Below, in pieces: positions 1 through 18,458 of a stretch of DNA of 64,000 nt (position 1 is the stretch's first letter; the number at the start of each line of letters is the position of its first letter). This DNA is from Amorphochlora amoebiformis. Lineage: Eukaryota; Cercozoa; Chlorarachniophyceae. A program made the translations under genes and the position numbers. The notes under the pieces were generated by a model. That model was not told where the DNA came from. It did not search any database and saw only the letters and a list, made by a program, of their open reading frames with translations. Location of the stretch: NCBI GenBank assembly GCA_054601695.1, contig BAAHQB010000046.1, positions 868,001-932,000 on the forward strand. The letters run 5' to 3'.

Positions 1-414
1 TAACCACAAATCCTAAACCTAACCCTAACCAAGCCATGTTATTAACATAAAACCTATATCTAGCCCAATTAAATCGTATAACTGTAATGATAACTGCGTC
101 TTAACCCTAAGTAACGATAATCCTCGCTAACCCGGCCTAACCCTAATCCTTATCCAACTGTTACCCTACTCGATTAATTCTTGTTGTTAGTCAGATAGCT
201 TTGACATAAACTCTACTTGTCTCTGGGGATACATATATATAGGCATATGTATTACATATATGTGTGTATATATGTTAATATATATTTAATATCTTCATAC
301 ATAGTCATAGTACTATTAGCTATTAGCTATTACCATCTCTTATTTATGAATATATATATATATATAAGAGTGTTTATATACATAGGTGTAATAAATATAC
401 ATATTTATGTACAG
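1..414. other. Leading segment with degenerate telomere-like repeats, no exon recognised
   Basis: The first 160 bases contain scattered CCTAA/CCCTAA units mixed with ordinary sequence, followed by TA-rich DNA. I find no phase-consistent exon here, so this is either intron of gene A or upstream DNA. The units are too degenerate and interrupted to be a true chromosome end. Confidence 0.4.
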
Positions 415-469
415 TGTGATTGGCTGGAAAAAGTACAAGCGAATGTTAGCGATTAAGGTGCGAATATTG

Positions 470-522
<53 letters not shown>

Positions 523-1675
523 ATATTATGTATTATATATTATGTATACTATATATATATATATGTAGATTATAGATTATTTTATTTTTATAAATACACA
601 TATATATAATATTTCGTATGTATGTATGTCCATATAAAGATATATGTATATACATATATATATATATATATTAATATATATATATATATATATATATAAA
701 AGCATACATATATGTATATACATATATGTAAATACATATACATATATATATATATATATATATTTGCATGTATATGCCAATCACATACATACGTACATAC
801 ATATTTACCTATATACACACATATGATAAGTCAACAGATATAATATATAAATGTATTTATATATTGTATTAAGGTCCTTCGGCATTTGGTAGAGATATCC
901 GTTAGAAGAGGTCTGGAGCACGCCAATCCTAAAAATCACACGGTTTGCTCTATTTTCCTTTCTTTACCTTTTCCTAATTCTCTACTCTTCCTCTCTTTGT
1001 CCATCTTTTCTGCCCCTGTGTGTGACTCGACCCCATGCAACCTGGTCCTGCTCATAGGTGTGCAATATGTGGTTGGATTTAGAAGCATTTGTTTGTATGT
1101 ATTTTTACGTATGTTTATCTATGTTGTATAAAATACATACACATATATGTATATATATATAACATGTAAATACAATATATATATATATACATATGTATAT
1201 ATTATATTCATATATATATGTAAGTGTGGTCATGCATGTAAACGCATATCTAAATATTCAAAACTAGCCTTTCGCGACTAAATACCTACATGTATATTAT
1301 GTGTAGGGAGACATACATCTTTCGCTTCTACATTAAGTATATTCACAAACGTATAAATGCAATTTTTAGCCTACCGCTGAAGACATAAGTGCCTGTCTCT
1401 CTAGCGCAAAACGAAGGCTCTTAAGTGTCGTTCATGACACCAAGGATTTCGACGTCATTGGAACGGTACTTACATAGGGCAAAGGTTGCGGTTAGGGTTA
1501 GCAAAAGAATTGGGGTTAGGGCTAGGGCTAGGGTTAGCTGACTGAGGCTAGGGTTGCATTCATGGAATATTGTTAGGCTGTAGTTAGGGTTAAGGTTAGG
1601 GTTTAGGGTGTTTAGGGTACAGTTAGTATGAATACGTAATACACATGCTTTATAATCTATGTATAATATACATGC

Positions 1676-1726
<51 letters not shown>

Positions 1727-1952
1727 CATATGTATATGTGTATATAATATATTTGAATATATATGTGTATATGTGGGCGTGTACATATTAAACAATATAA
1801 ATAAATATATATATATATATATTATATATATACATATACATCACAGATTCAGAGCGGGAAGCGAGCGGAATGTTTTAAGCTCTTCGATACCGTTATTGAG
1901 ATTATTACGGCCAGAGATGTATACACACATATATGTATTCCATATATATATT

Positions 1953-1987
<35 letters not shown>

Positions 1988-2040
1988 GAAGCATGATATA
2001 CATATTTATATATATATATATATATATATATTCATATACA

Positions 2041-2084
<44 letters not shown>

Positions 2085-2599
2085 TAGTACACATACATAA
2101 ATGTACATATAATATACGTATATGTATATGTATAGCATATATATTATAAATGTTTTCCAGGCATGGGAAATCGACCAGCAGTTCACTACTCTCCTTCGAA
2201 ATACTTCCAACCCTAACTCGGCTCGACAAATTCTGGAAAAATGCCTAAATCTCTCCAAATCCCTAGGCAGAAACAATGCCAAGTGGTGTATGAGCGGGGT
2301 TGGGGGAATTACACAGGAGAATAAGGTTTGTGTGGGGTGTATGTGTATGTATGTATTCATGCTTTAGGTAAATTTATGTATATGTACGCATATATATATA
2401 TATATATATATGTACATACATATAATTATATATATATACATATATATAAATATACATGTGTATATATTTTACGGTAAATATATATATATATATAATATAT
2501 GTATTTATAGTTACAATTACAATGTAAGTTCATGATGAAAGAGTATATTACAATATTATATATACATAGGTAATTATATGTAGATTTATACATAAGTGT

Positions 2600-2636
<37 letters not shown>

Positions 2637-2646
2637 TACAATATGC

Positions 2647-2731
<85 letters not shown>

Positions 2732-2841
2732 ATGTTGTCTGTGTAACATTATAATATTTGTGTACACAAATTTGTTTATAAAATATAGAACTATAACTCA
2801 TATTATATCTTGTACAAATATATAGAAAATACATATATTGA

Positions 2842-2881
<40 letters not shown>

Positions 2882-3300
2882 TACATATATATATATACAT
2901 ATATATATATATTCATACAATATATATATATATATATATTTATAAATATGTATAACTTTATGTATCATATATACAGGAATTGTGTAGTCTCATGAGGCGC
3001 TTTGAGAAGTATGTGGTTGTGCAGGAAGAGGTACTTCATATCATATATACATGATATTATATATATATATATATATTATATATATATATATATATATGTA
3101 TAATTCACAACCAACCAAAGTGCCTCCGTACTAAAAATAGGAAACCACACTATCATCTGCAACAACATTATATTTATGTAAATATATATACATATATGTA
3201 CCCCTATATACATTTTATATACATACAAATATTATTATATATAATATATATATATATATGTATATGTATATGTATATTCTTTCATACATACATATGTATG

Positions 3301-3336
<36 letters not shown>

Positions 3337-3380
3337 ATGTAGGTATGCATATACTAGATGTTATCTAGATCTAGTATATA

Positions 3381-3424
<44 letters not shown>

Positions 3425-3448
3425 GTATGTATAAATACATATAGTATA

Positions 3449-3485
<37 letters not shown>

Positions 3486-3625
3486 GTTAATATACATAAA
3501 ATATACATACTTCTGTGTGTAGTTAACATCATAAACGAATACCTAGATATATCATTGTAATGTTTTCTCACTGGGACATTGTTCAGGAGGAAGAGAGGGT
3601 GAATCGGGGTCTAGGAACCATTTAG
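415..3625 (+). CDS. Gene A: spliced gene of unknown function, 3' part complete
   Basis: Predicted exons: 415-457, 874-942, 1058-1090, 1370-1465, 1847-1918, 2161-2325, 2977-3030 and 3587-3625, ending at TAG 3623-3625. They give about 189 residues. All seven internal introns are phase 0, which is what makes the model credible. The first listed exon starts with one base of a split codon, so more exons lie upstream and no start was found. The product looks alpha-helical and soluble; stretches include [32 protein letters not shown] and [14 protein letters not shown]. There is no signal peptide or membrane segment, and the last exons are Glu-rich. I do not recognise the family. The gene is tail-to-tail with the SIN1-like gene across a CTAG-rich spacer. 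Exon 2161-2325 is the best supported; exons 415-457 and 1058-1090 are weaker. Confidence 0.55.
1477..1620. repeat. Interstitial telomere-like (TTAGGG-type) tract in a gene A intron
   Basis: Degenerate TTAGGG units, many changed to CTAGGG or GTTAGG, lie just downstream of the exon that ends at 1465. In gene sense this is the G-rich orientation, on the donor side of the intron. Confidence 0.7.
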
Positions 3626-4292
3626 TACACTAGTAGTAGTTCGATTCGATCAATGTTGAATAGAATGACCCATGCCGCAGTATCTACCTAGATCTACTAG
3701 ACTGGATCTACAGTATCTAGAGTCATGATGTCCCTTTTAAGTTATTTAAATTACATTTGTAGTTCAATAGATAATCAATTGCTGGTCTATTTAGTCTAAT
3801 GCGTAATGCACTTGAGCTCTAGTGAGCTGCATCTACTGATCTAGTGCATTAGATCTACTCGATCAGTTGATGCAGGTGTATGTACTATTTACTACTGGAC
3901 ACGGATCACTGAGTATTACATACATACACTAAGATATACTAGTTAAGGTTATTCGAGAAGCAAGACTATGTTTAAGACTTCGAGATTCCGAGATTGCACA
4001 GTTGCAATGCCTCGGAATATATCACGTATGATCTTGTCTAGCTAGTGAACTACTAGATCTACTACTAGTGTAACACTACGCAGTACTGTCTAAGACTGTC
4101 TAGACTGTGGTGCTGGTGCTAGAGTCTAGAGAGTCTAGAGAGTCTAGAGTATATCTACTAGTCTAGCTAGTCTACTTCATACTCTAGATACTAGTTTAGC
4201 ATATGGAGTAAGAATAATGATATAAAACTCTAGAAACTTTGGTTGAACGCTAGCCACGAGCTCCGCTGCGCATACGCTAAGTTAACATTACT
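3626..4292. repeat. CTAG-rich spacer between two convergent genes
   Basis: From the stop of gene A to the stop of the SIN1-like gene there is no long TA run. The palindrome CTAG is strongly enriched: I count about 23 by eye in 667 bases, often as TCTAGA, ACTAGT or AGTCTAGAG. The array of AGTCTAGAG units near 4120-4150 is almost tandem. No exon was found. The same composition recurs at 16069-17060 and 59783-60354, both also tail-to-tail spacers. Confidence 0.75.
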
Positions 4293-8691
<4,399 letters not shown>

Positions 8692-8907
8692 CTGGGCATT
8701 GGTGTTTTATAACACATTCTCGAGAAATTAATATGGGTGGGAGACGAAGGATTTAGGGGTTAGGGCATCGAGTGAATGAAAGAGCTGGGTTAGGTGCAAC
8801 GGCTGTAGGATTGATATGTGTCCAGAGAGAAGGTGGTGGGGCGCGAAAGGAGTGAATACAGGGAGAAAAAGGAAAGATGATGTCGTATATTAGATATTTT
8901 CCTCTAC

Positions 8908-9780
8908 CTCGCTCAGCAAGCTGGTAAGCGATGACTTGCTCGTATGCCTCGTTTTCACGCTTATTTTTTGCTAAGAAAACAGAGAAAGGGAGATGGAGAC
9001 AGGAAAGAGACGGTAGAGAAGGAAAGGGGATTGAGTTAGGTGGTGAGGAGAATCCATCAACATGCGTTTGGTCAAGCGATACATCTAGAACCGAAGACAA
9101 CCACCTTCCTTTCATCTCTTCCCATGCGCTTGGATATCGCAAGAAAGATCAAAATCATATTCGATGCTATTTGGCTTCACCTTCTCGAAGAAACCCGACA
9201 CAGATAAGCGCTTGGAATGTAACTTCTTGTCCTGATCGCTTTCGGGCGATATCTCGAGTTTGATCTCCGGTATTCCCGAATTTTTTTCGGGATTAGTAGA
9301 TGTGTCTTCTCCCGATGTTGCTTTCTTGTGCGAGGCCTCGAGAATGCTGAGATTTGCAAGAATCAAGTATTTCACACAACACATGTATTTGGCGTTGCGG
9401 ACGAAATTAAACTCGTCGTGCGTTTATACTTTGCAAGCTTGGGGAGAAAACATACCTTAGTGCTTTCTTTGGAGGTGAATGCTCGAGCATGGAGGTTACC
9501 TGCACCATAAGGTCAAACTCGACAATTTGAAAACCCAAATTCGGATTATACATATGTTTTATGAGCCCAGGGCCCCATCCTTCTCGCTCACCGTGGTTTT
9601 ACGCCCTACTTCAGGCATAAAAATCTCGTCCCCTTCGATACCGTCCACATCATAGTCGACCGAGTTCACGAGGCCCGGCGATATCAGCATCCCACCAACA
9701 CAGGTCGCCAACCACGACGACGGTTCCTCAGATGAATTCCCGGGATTCGATATTCGGGGAGATTTATGAAAATTTCTCCC
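8908..9780 (-). CDS. Probable N-terminal exons of the SIN1-like gene
   Basis: Minus-strand exons that join in phase: about 9780 to 9592 (acidic, with SVDYDVDGIEGDEIF), 9499-9456 (possibly from 9517), 9346-9195 and 8970-8908 (with NKRENEAYEQVIAYQLAER). They are hydrophilic and low in complexity, as the N-terminus of SIN1 proteins often is. The join from 8908 to 8691 is unresolved: the first ends in phase 1 and the next needs phase 2, so a small exon may be missing, or these exons may belong to a separate short gene. An alternative path from 9152 through a 24-bp exon also keeps phase but gives Ser-rich sequence. The plus strand of 9600-9700 is also open (frame with FDTVHIIVDRVHEA), so the strand of the first exon is not certain. 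No start codon was identified. Confidence 0.4.
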
Positions 9781-9877
9781 TGAAAGAGAAGTGATTGGGT
9801 AATACCGGGTAGTACCAAGAGTCGCAGTGGTCGCACGACAGGTTCCACCGTACGTGCCTGGTTCTCTCTACCCAGAG
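9781..9877. promoter_or_regulatory. Short head-to-head spacer between the SIN1-like and alpha-kinase genes
   Basis: Fewer than about 100 bases separate the first recognised minus exon from the first ATG of the plus gene, suggesting a shared bidirectional promoter. The spacer has no TA microsatellite. It is inferred from gene layout only; no TATA box or other element was recognised. If either gene has an unseen upstream exon, the spacer is elsewhere. Confidence 0.3.
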
Positions 9878-10748
9878 ATGAAGGCCATGGAGAACGACAC
9901 CAAGTGGTGTAACCTTCAAAATCTCAAGGTTCCCATTGACCCCATGTGAAGTCTATACGAGTGTATCATCACCATCAACATTTTTAGAAACTGTTGAACG
10001 AAGGTCTCATCACCAAAACCGAGTATTCAGTGCGCAAGAAGCAGCTTATCGATGAGCTCACGGGTAAATATCTTGAGACGGGAACAAGTATTTGCAGACT
10101 GATTATTGTTCCCTCATAGGGACCTCGCTTACGACTTTGGCTGCGTCACAATACAAACGGAGGCGGGGCTCGAGCGAAAGCAATATGGGTAAGCAAACGG
10201 AAGATATGCTTTTTGTTGAAAAATATTCGATTACCTGGATCACTAATCTAATGCTACGAGCGTTTTTCCCATCTGTAAGCCTCGATTACCTCAACAACCC
10301 GCGCCCGGTCAGAAAACTGAGAAAAATTACTCACGACAATCAGTTACCAATCTCCCGGCAATAATACCGAAGCCCCCACCCGATTTCTCCGATTTTCCAG
10401 GTTGAAATGTTCTCAATTTTTGCGGAAAAACACTTTTTCTAACCTCCTTTCTCAAATCTCACCTCTTCCTCCCCTTCCTTTCCCACTCTCTTCCCGTTCT
10501 AGCTAGTCACCCAGTTCGTTAACCTAGAACCCCCCCCCCCTATTGCCACGAACGTCGATATCTAAGCCCTGCGAAGTAGCAACACCCTCTTGAACCTCCT
10601 TGTTATCACTTTCCCTCCTCAAAGCCCACTCTTCTCTCTTTCCGTTGCCATCTTTGGTTTCTGGTGATTGTAACAAAAAAAATAATATACATAATATATA
10701 ATATATATATATACACGTATATTTTCGCGTATTATGGATACATACATT

Positions 10749-10802
<54 letters not shown>

Positions 10803-10872
10803 ATATATATAAATATATGTATTATATATTAAATATATATTACATATACGTATATATGTATTATACGTGTAG

Positions 10873-10939
<67 letters not shown>

Positions 10940-12013
10940 AATATGTGTAATATAATATACCTGTATATTATAATATACGTATTATGTATAATACATATAT
11001 CCACCACGAATCATTTTTGTTTATTCTCCAGCTGAAAAGTCGATCAAGTATATATATGACCTCAAGACTAACCAGTGGACGCAACAGGAAGTGCTACTAA
11101 AGCTAGGTTCGACTCTATCTCTCTTTCTCTTCTCTAACAAAATACATTTCCAGCCAAAATCTACAATCGCTCTCTTGTGTGCCCTTTCTCTCACCGTCCG
11201 CCCTCTTGAAATACGTTTCGAAAAATCCAGACACAGTTCCGTTCTCGAGAGGATCTCTGCGCGTCGTGTATCACATGGAGATGGAGGAGCCGGATCAGGA
11301 CATCGAGGTCGATTGCCTGGGTTAGGCTTGTGTGGTTTGGTGAGGTTAGGATGTGATTGATTTCGATTGGTCAGGTTCGAGATACATTCGAGATAGCTTA
11401 GGTGGGGTTGACATTGAAGGATTAAATTGTATAATGTAGAGTATATGTATAATATTCATGTATGATATGTATTTACGTGCATTTAAATACATATCAGGTC
11501 CCAGGAGCGACGAAAAATCGCTATGTTGCCAAGATTAGCATGGTGCTTTAGAGTATGGGTTTTGGAAATGAGTGAGGGAGGGGAGAGTAGGAATTAGGGA
11601 GAGTAGAGAGGGTGGAAGGGTAGTGTATGGGAAAGGAAAGGGAAGGGAAAACTCTCTCTATACTGTCGCAATTTTTTTATTTTTCCTTATAAATTAGCAA
11701 TATTGAGATACATGTATTACACAAATATCTTGATAATTATATACATATGTTTATGTGTTACATAAATCTACAGAACCCTTCGGATAATAAGAACACAGAG
11801 GTGTATTTTAAAGACGTCGAGACTCAGGTGTATGCTGGAGGATAAATAATATAATTATGTATATGTGTATTTATGTATTTATATATTATATGTACATAAG
11901 GTATGTGTGTGCATGAATATTAACGTACATTGAACACTTAGATGTCATTGATATGTAGATATTCTTTTGCAAAAATATCGTACATACATATGTAATTATA
12001 CATATAAATATAC

Positions 12014-12052
<39 letters not shown>

Positions 12053-12213
12053 ATTTATGTATGTATGTACATATGTAGACATAATACATATACATACATA
12101 TATTTGTATGTGTATATATGTATACCTCTTTATCACAACCACACATATACACATAATTATATGAACCTTGTTTGCCTTACTCTCTCGCTCACTCTCCTTG
12201 AACTTTCATATTC

Positions 12214-12250
<37 letters not shown>

Positions 12251-12266
12251 TGTTTATACATATGTA

Positions 12267-12300
<34 letters not shown>

Positions 12301-12555
12301 TTTATATATATTACTTTCATATATATACATATATTATATTAAATTCTACATTATGTGTACATACATAGAAGTACATTTTGCCTAAAAATATTTATAAAAT
12401 ATATGTATATATATATAGATATATATATATATATATATGTATGTATATATATATATATATATGTATGTATAATAGTAAATACCTAAACAGACAATCGCCA
12501 AGTACTACGCCGAAAAGTTCAACTTTTACCACCCGCCGAAAAAAGTAAATATATG

Positions 12556-12602
<47 letters not shown>

Positions 12603-12774
12603 GTATATATACTTAGCCCCCTCCTGAAAGATAGACTTCAATAATTTCACAAATACACATGAATATATTTATATTATATCACACACACATATATATGTTA
12701 CATTTAATCTACATAAACATATACATATGTTATATAGTATACTTATATATATATATATATATATATTATATACA

Positions 12775-12814
<40 letters not shown>

Positions 12815-13119
12815 TTATATACATATATATATATATATATGAATGCTAATACCAAGGCCTGGACTCAGAGAAAATAACGTACTATGTAAAATGTAAAAGT
12901 GTTATTTGTATAGTTTATGTTCATATTGATGTATATATTGTGTACATTTACAATTTTAGGTGGACTTTATTAAGGCCTGTGTTCTTGAGCTCATCCAGAG
13001 AGAGGGTATCTATATATAATATAGGTGTAATATATATACATGTATATTTATACCTATATTATATATATATATATATATATATGTATACATACATATATAT
13101 ATATATATTTTATATATAC

Positions 13120-13189
<70 letters not shown>

Positions 13190-13240
13190 GTATATATATA
13201 TATATATAATATATGTGTGTACAATAAATATATGAAATAT

Positions 13241-13271
<31 letters not shown>

Positions 13272-13684
13272 CATATATATGTGTGTGTACATAACTATCT
13301 GTAATGTATAAAAATGTGTATTAAATGTTATATATAATAATAAGCATAATAACAATTTTGTAATATCTAATATTGAAAAGGCAACCCAATCGTTGGAGTG
13401 GAGAAATTTATCCCCGGTCCATACCGCAAGCATAATAGCAACTATGGCTATGTTTCAGGTGATATATGGAAATACTTTACATGTAAAATATATATATAGA
13501 TATATATCATATATATATATATATATATTAATAATACGCAGATGAGGAGCGAAACACGCCACAGGCATTCTCTCACTTCTCCTGGGAGGTGAATACACCT
13601 ACATATTATATAGATATGATACATATATAAAAAAATATCTCTATATATTATATAATACATATATCTGTAAATATATAGGCGTGT

Positions 13685-13730
<46 letters not shown>

Positions 13731-13932
13731 TTTCCATGCATATATATATATATATATATATTATGTGTATGTAAGAGACCAAAAAAAAAAGGATGCTTTC
13801 AAAAACGTATTAGAGAATATTTATTATGTATATATATATATATATATTATGTATAAATATGTATATATTATATTTATTCAACAGTTACATATAAATATAA
13901 TTCTAGTACATATATATATATATATATATATA

Positions 13933-13964
<32 letters not shown>

Positions 13965-14045
13965 TCCACCCATGTTATTTATCTTAGGCATCTGGACATA
14001 CTTTACTAGTGTGCGACATCCAGGGAGTTGGTGACTTATACACGG

Positions 14046-14088
<43 letters not shown>

Positions 14089-14729
14089 ATATATAATATA
14101 TATATATATATGTATGTATATATTTCTACATACGTATACGTGATATGTATATCCAGGATCCGCAAATCCATCACATATCTGGCGAAGGTTTCGGCAAGGG
14201 GAACCTAGGGTATTCTATTATGTATAATCTATATGTTCAATACATACATATTATAAGTATGCTATATATATATATATATGTATACACAAATATACATACA
14301 TATATATATATATATATATACATATATATACACATATATCTGTGTAGTAATGCGTAATATACAAATATTATATATACATATATGTATATATATATACATA
14401 TACATATATATATATACATATACATGTGCGTATATGTAACACATACATTACATCTACACGTACAAACACACATTATATGTCTCATTAACCAACGATTCTC
14501 CACTCCAGGATGGCCGGAATCTCTAAATTCTTGCAAAAGCACCGCTGCAACGCCATCTGTCGATATCTGAAGCTTCCTCAGGTCATTTTCCATTAACGTA
14601 TAGTATACCCTAACGCAAACTCTGATCCTAACCGTAATCCTAATGACCTTAATTCTAACAATCTTAATCCTGTAAAGTACATATATATACATGCATAATA
14701 TATGTTTCTATGTGAAAATGTGTATTATA

Positions 14730-14773
<44 letters not shown>

Positions 14774-14819
14774 TATATATATATTTATACATGTCGATTT
14801 ATACATAAATATGTATATA

Positions 14820-14858
<39 letters not shown>

Positions 14859-15242
14859 ATGTGTGCATATATATCCTGCACTAAAATCTAATCTTATCTT
14901 ATCAGTTGAACGCAAAGGTTAGCGATATTGGGACCATCCCGACGACGCGGTAATCTACATGTGTTCATAATTATTTAAATTGGAAAATATATCTATTATA
15001 TTTATATATATATATATATACACATATATATATATATATAATATATATATATATATCATATGTATATATATATATATATATATATAACATATGTATACAT
15101 ACAGAGTAATATAAACATGTGTGTATTTATGCAGGTTAATGGCCCTGAACAATATACAAATCGTGACTATGGTCCAGCAAGCCAGCGATTCTGAGGTGAA
15201 AACTTCGAATGTTTTAATACATATATATATATATATGTACAT

Positions 15243-15273
<31 letters not shown>

Positions 15274-15635
15274 CATATATTTATATATATATAATATATA
15301 TATATATATGTGTGTGTGTATAATTTTATTCACCTGCCGACCAAGTCTCAATCCTCACATCCTATCATGCGTGTATCACTCCAAAAAAGTGGGGGAAAGA
15401 GGGAAAGAAAGAGATGGTGAGATTAAAGGGAATGAAAAAGGAGCGAAGAGAGTGAGTTATAAATGAAGAGGGAGGGGGGGAGTGACAGAGCTACGGAGAG
15501 AAGACAAATACACATATATAGATATATATTTATATATACATGAACAACGGATTCTAGAGAAATTGTTTGTTTCAGGTTCAAACGCAGACATCTGTTCTAC
15601 CCGTCTTGAAGCGTCAGGTTGTTATCGCCAATACA

Positions 15636-15686
<51 letters not shown>

Positions 15687-16068
15687 TTATACATGTATAT
15701 TATACAAATGTACCAATTTATATGGTTCATACATACACGCAATATATACATATTACAGTACATATGCATATCATATGAATGATAAAGCATATGCTACCAA
15801 ACTCTAAAATTCCTCAATCAGGTTGTGGTGGACAAGGATATGCACACAGTAAGGTGCACTCGGTGTACCATAATTTGAACGTACGGACAGCCAATATAAA
15901 ACTTAATTTAAAATTCATGTTGTATAATACGAGGTACAGAGTCGCTAGTAAGCCTAGGGAAATGAAACCAGTCTGAGGGAGTCCACAAATATTATTAAGC
16001 CTGAGTTGAAGTCGTGTATCCTAGCTCTAGTGAAGGAGCTGCACGAAGAATTCAGTGCGCAGCCTTGA
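9878..16068 (+). CDS. Alpha-kinase with N-terminal SHOCT-like motif
   Basis: 22 predicted exons, 408 residues: 9878-9928, 9988-10063, 10120-10188, 10280-10307, 10344-10400, 10507-10517, 11032-11106, 11231-11307, 11498-11542, 11774-11827, 12491-12544, 12960-13005, 13381-13458, 13542-13588, 13988-14044, 14157-14209, 14509-14581, 14906-14949, 15135-15195, 15576-15617, 15822-15853, 15972-16068. An N-terminal SHOCT-like helix pair ([20 protein letters not shown]) precedes a basic, Ser/Thr-rich linker. Then comes a full alpha-kinase (MHCK/EEF2K) domain: PFSRGSLR, catalytic lysine in [54 protein letters not shown], and the zinc-site tail HRCNAIC. Such kinases phosphorylate Ser/Thr in helices of myosin or EF2; the substrate here is unknown. 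The C-terminus is a short helical extension. The 11-bp exon that links linker to kinase is the weak point: the SHOCT part could be a separate gene. Confidence 0.85.
10530..10540 (+). repeat. C11 homopolymer in an intron
   Basis: A run of eleven C follows the weak 10507-10517 exon. On the minus strand it lies in an open frame with GREE-type composition, which I treat as an antisense shadow of a pyrimidine-rich intron. Confidence 0.8.
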
Positions 16069-17060
16069 AGTCCAGTGCACGTGCACATGCATACGCTAGA
16101 CAACAAAAAGGAATGTATGCTTAAGTTTTTCATTCAGTATGACTTAGTCTTAGTATATGTTTGTTTGGATACACCCATGTGTGTTCTAGTACATCTAGAC
16201 ATATCTCTAGTATCTACAGTCTGGTGCTAGCTAGCAGCAGACCAGATCGTACTAGTACTAGAGCAGATGTTGGAAATCAAATATCTCAACAAATATCTTA
16301 CCAGAAATATACCCACAGCATCACGCACAGCCACTCTAATGTATGTTGAACACTCTCAATAAGATTCCTAAATGGTAGAATATCCGTATGAGTTCACTCT
16401 ACAGCTTCTCCGATCCGTGTCATCGATCTTTATCTACAAGGTTCACATCGACCAAATACGTGGGGCCATATCGAGGTTCCCCCCAGGTCTGCTTCCAGGC
16501 ATCTCCGCGTAGCTGTAGGTAGACTCTAGGCTTCAATGTCCCGGATTCCGGCACCCAACTCATGTGTGCCGCCATTCCTGGTCAGCCGACAAGTTATCCG
16601 AATAATTAATATCTTTTTCATCTGTTCTCCTGACATCGACTTTTTCCCTGCACGTCGCAACAGCAGATCTACTAGTCTAGTACACTCAGACTCGACTGGA
16701 CTGGTACTAGTGGTACTCCAGTCGGCAGCGGTATGTTTGTTTTCATCTTGATAGAGTACGTACAAACTTTCATCGATAATATCCATAGAGTCTAGAATCT
16801 AGCACAATATTTCTTGAACGTAATATTCCAGAACGTAGAATATTGATTTCTGGGATATATACCTAGCTATTTCTAGTACTGCACAGCTAGACTTCTGTCC
16901 TGGAGCATCTTATCATTAATATAGTTAATCTCTGTAATCTAGTTAATACTAGTAATATTTAGAGTACGTACGTGTATAATCTAGTAACCATGAAAACTTG
17001 CGCTGCAGCTTTACTAGTTTAACTAGATAGAGACGGTAGCTCAATGTTCGGCGAATTCAC
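16069..17060. repeat. CTAG-rich spacer downstream of the alpha-kinase gene
   Basis: Begins directly after the kinase stop. I count about 22 CTAG in roughly 990 bases, with forms such as ACTAGTACTAGAG and TCTACTAGTCTAG. It has no TA microsatellite. A few moderately long frames exist on both strands, but none has supporting splice sites or family motifs. It lies between the plus kinase gene and the minus binding-protein gene, again tail to tail. Confidence 0.75.
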
Positions 17061-17301
17061 GATATTTCTTTTTTTCTTGCATTTATATATATACATATAT
17101 ATATATATATATTATGCATCAGATGCATACAGTGTGTACACACTTAGGGTAAATATTTATTTTTTATATTATGTGTAAATTTATACGTACAAGTTTGCAT
17201 ATATTCATGAATAGATATTTTGATGGGTATCATACAGTAGCTGTATGAAGAAATAACAACTCGTAAGCATTTTCTGTGCTCTATCTCTTAGTCCCTTATA
17301 T
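17061..17301. other. AT-rich stretch, no feature beyond a short TA run
   Basis: Contains a T-rich segment and a TA run near 17085-17113. A minus-strand frame ending near 17205 is open but competes with the plus-strand model that follows. Confidence 0.3.
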
Positions 17302-17518
17302 ATGGAGAAAAGAAAAATGGTGAGAGTCCCACGTTAGTCGGTTCTTATGGCAGGTAGATATACACCGTCTATTTCGTTACCTTTTGATGACCTTCATGCT
17401 GTTGAGTAGACTGAATGGACGTATATATATATATATATATTTATGTACAGTATATTAAATACACACATATACACACACATTTATATACGCATATATATAT
17501 GTATATAATATATATATG

Positions 17519-17550
<32 letters not shown>

Positions 17551-17594
17551 TACTTATATATATAAGTATGTATGTATGCATATACATAATGTAT

Positions 17595-17634
<40 letters not shown>

Positions 17635-18458
17635 GCACATATATATATATTTGTGTATGTATATGAAATATACATACGTTAGTACGCACGTATTTAATAT
17701 GTATATGCATTTTAAAGTCGACATACACCACACATTATATATTTACATATATCTATAACTATATATGTATACATATATATGTGTATATATATATGTGTGT
17801 ATATATATATGTTAAATGCAGATATACATGCATATTATTGTATACATAGATAATATACACACTCACACATACATACAATATAATATACATAAATGTGGGT
17901 ATATCACACCATCTCTATTACACACATATATACATATGTATATATAAAGCTGTACATGTAATAGAAGATATATGGTATATACTCACACACACATACAATA
18001 TAATATACATAAATGTGGGTATATCACACCATCTCTATTACACACATATATACATATGTATATAAAAAGCTGTACATGTAATAGAAGATATATGGTATAT
18101 AATACATATTTTAATACCCCAGAAAAACTAATCATGTGAGAGTGACTTCCAGCTTATAAATTGATAATATTAATTTCGATTTTTTGAGTCAGAGGTGTAT
18201 TTTCAATTTATCAATTTGTTAAAAATTGTTTATGTATACCCAAGTGTTTTGTTATAAAGCGTATACCCAATTGTACATGCATGTTTGAATATGTTTATGT
18301 GTGTATAGCAAATGATATGTATATATTAATATAATATATGTTAAGATGTATCCGTATACACGTGTACATATATATTTTCCAGATGGTAAGATGAAAGGTA
18401 AGTCGAAGACGGAGATAAAATCCAAAAAATCCAATTTCCAAAATATAAAGCCAGACAT

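Noticed and set aside
9800-9865. PHD-finger-like CDHCDSWYY on the minus strand
   Set aside because: The key His is Tyr, no further Cys/His pairs follow, and the frame does not join its neighbour.
10529-10673. Minus-strand exon-like frame with [13 protein letters not shown]
   Set aside because: Antisense of a pyrimidine-rich intron of the alpha-kinase gene, broken by the C11 run, with no partner exon on the minus strand.
16526-16786. Complementary open frames in the CTAG-rich spacer
   Set aside because: No splice borders, no recognisable motif and no continuation. Both strands are open together.
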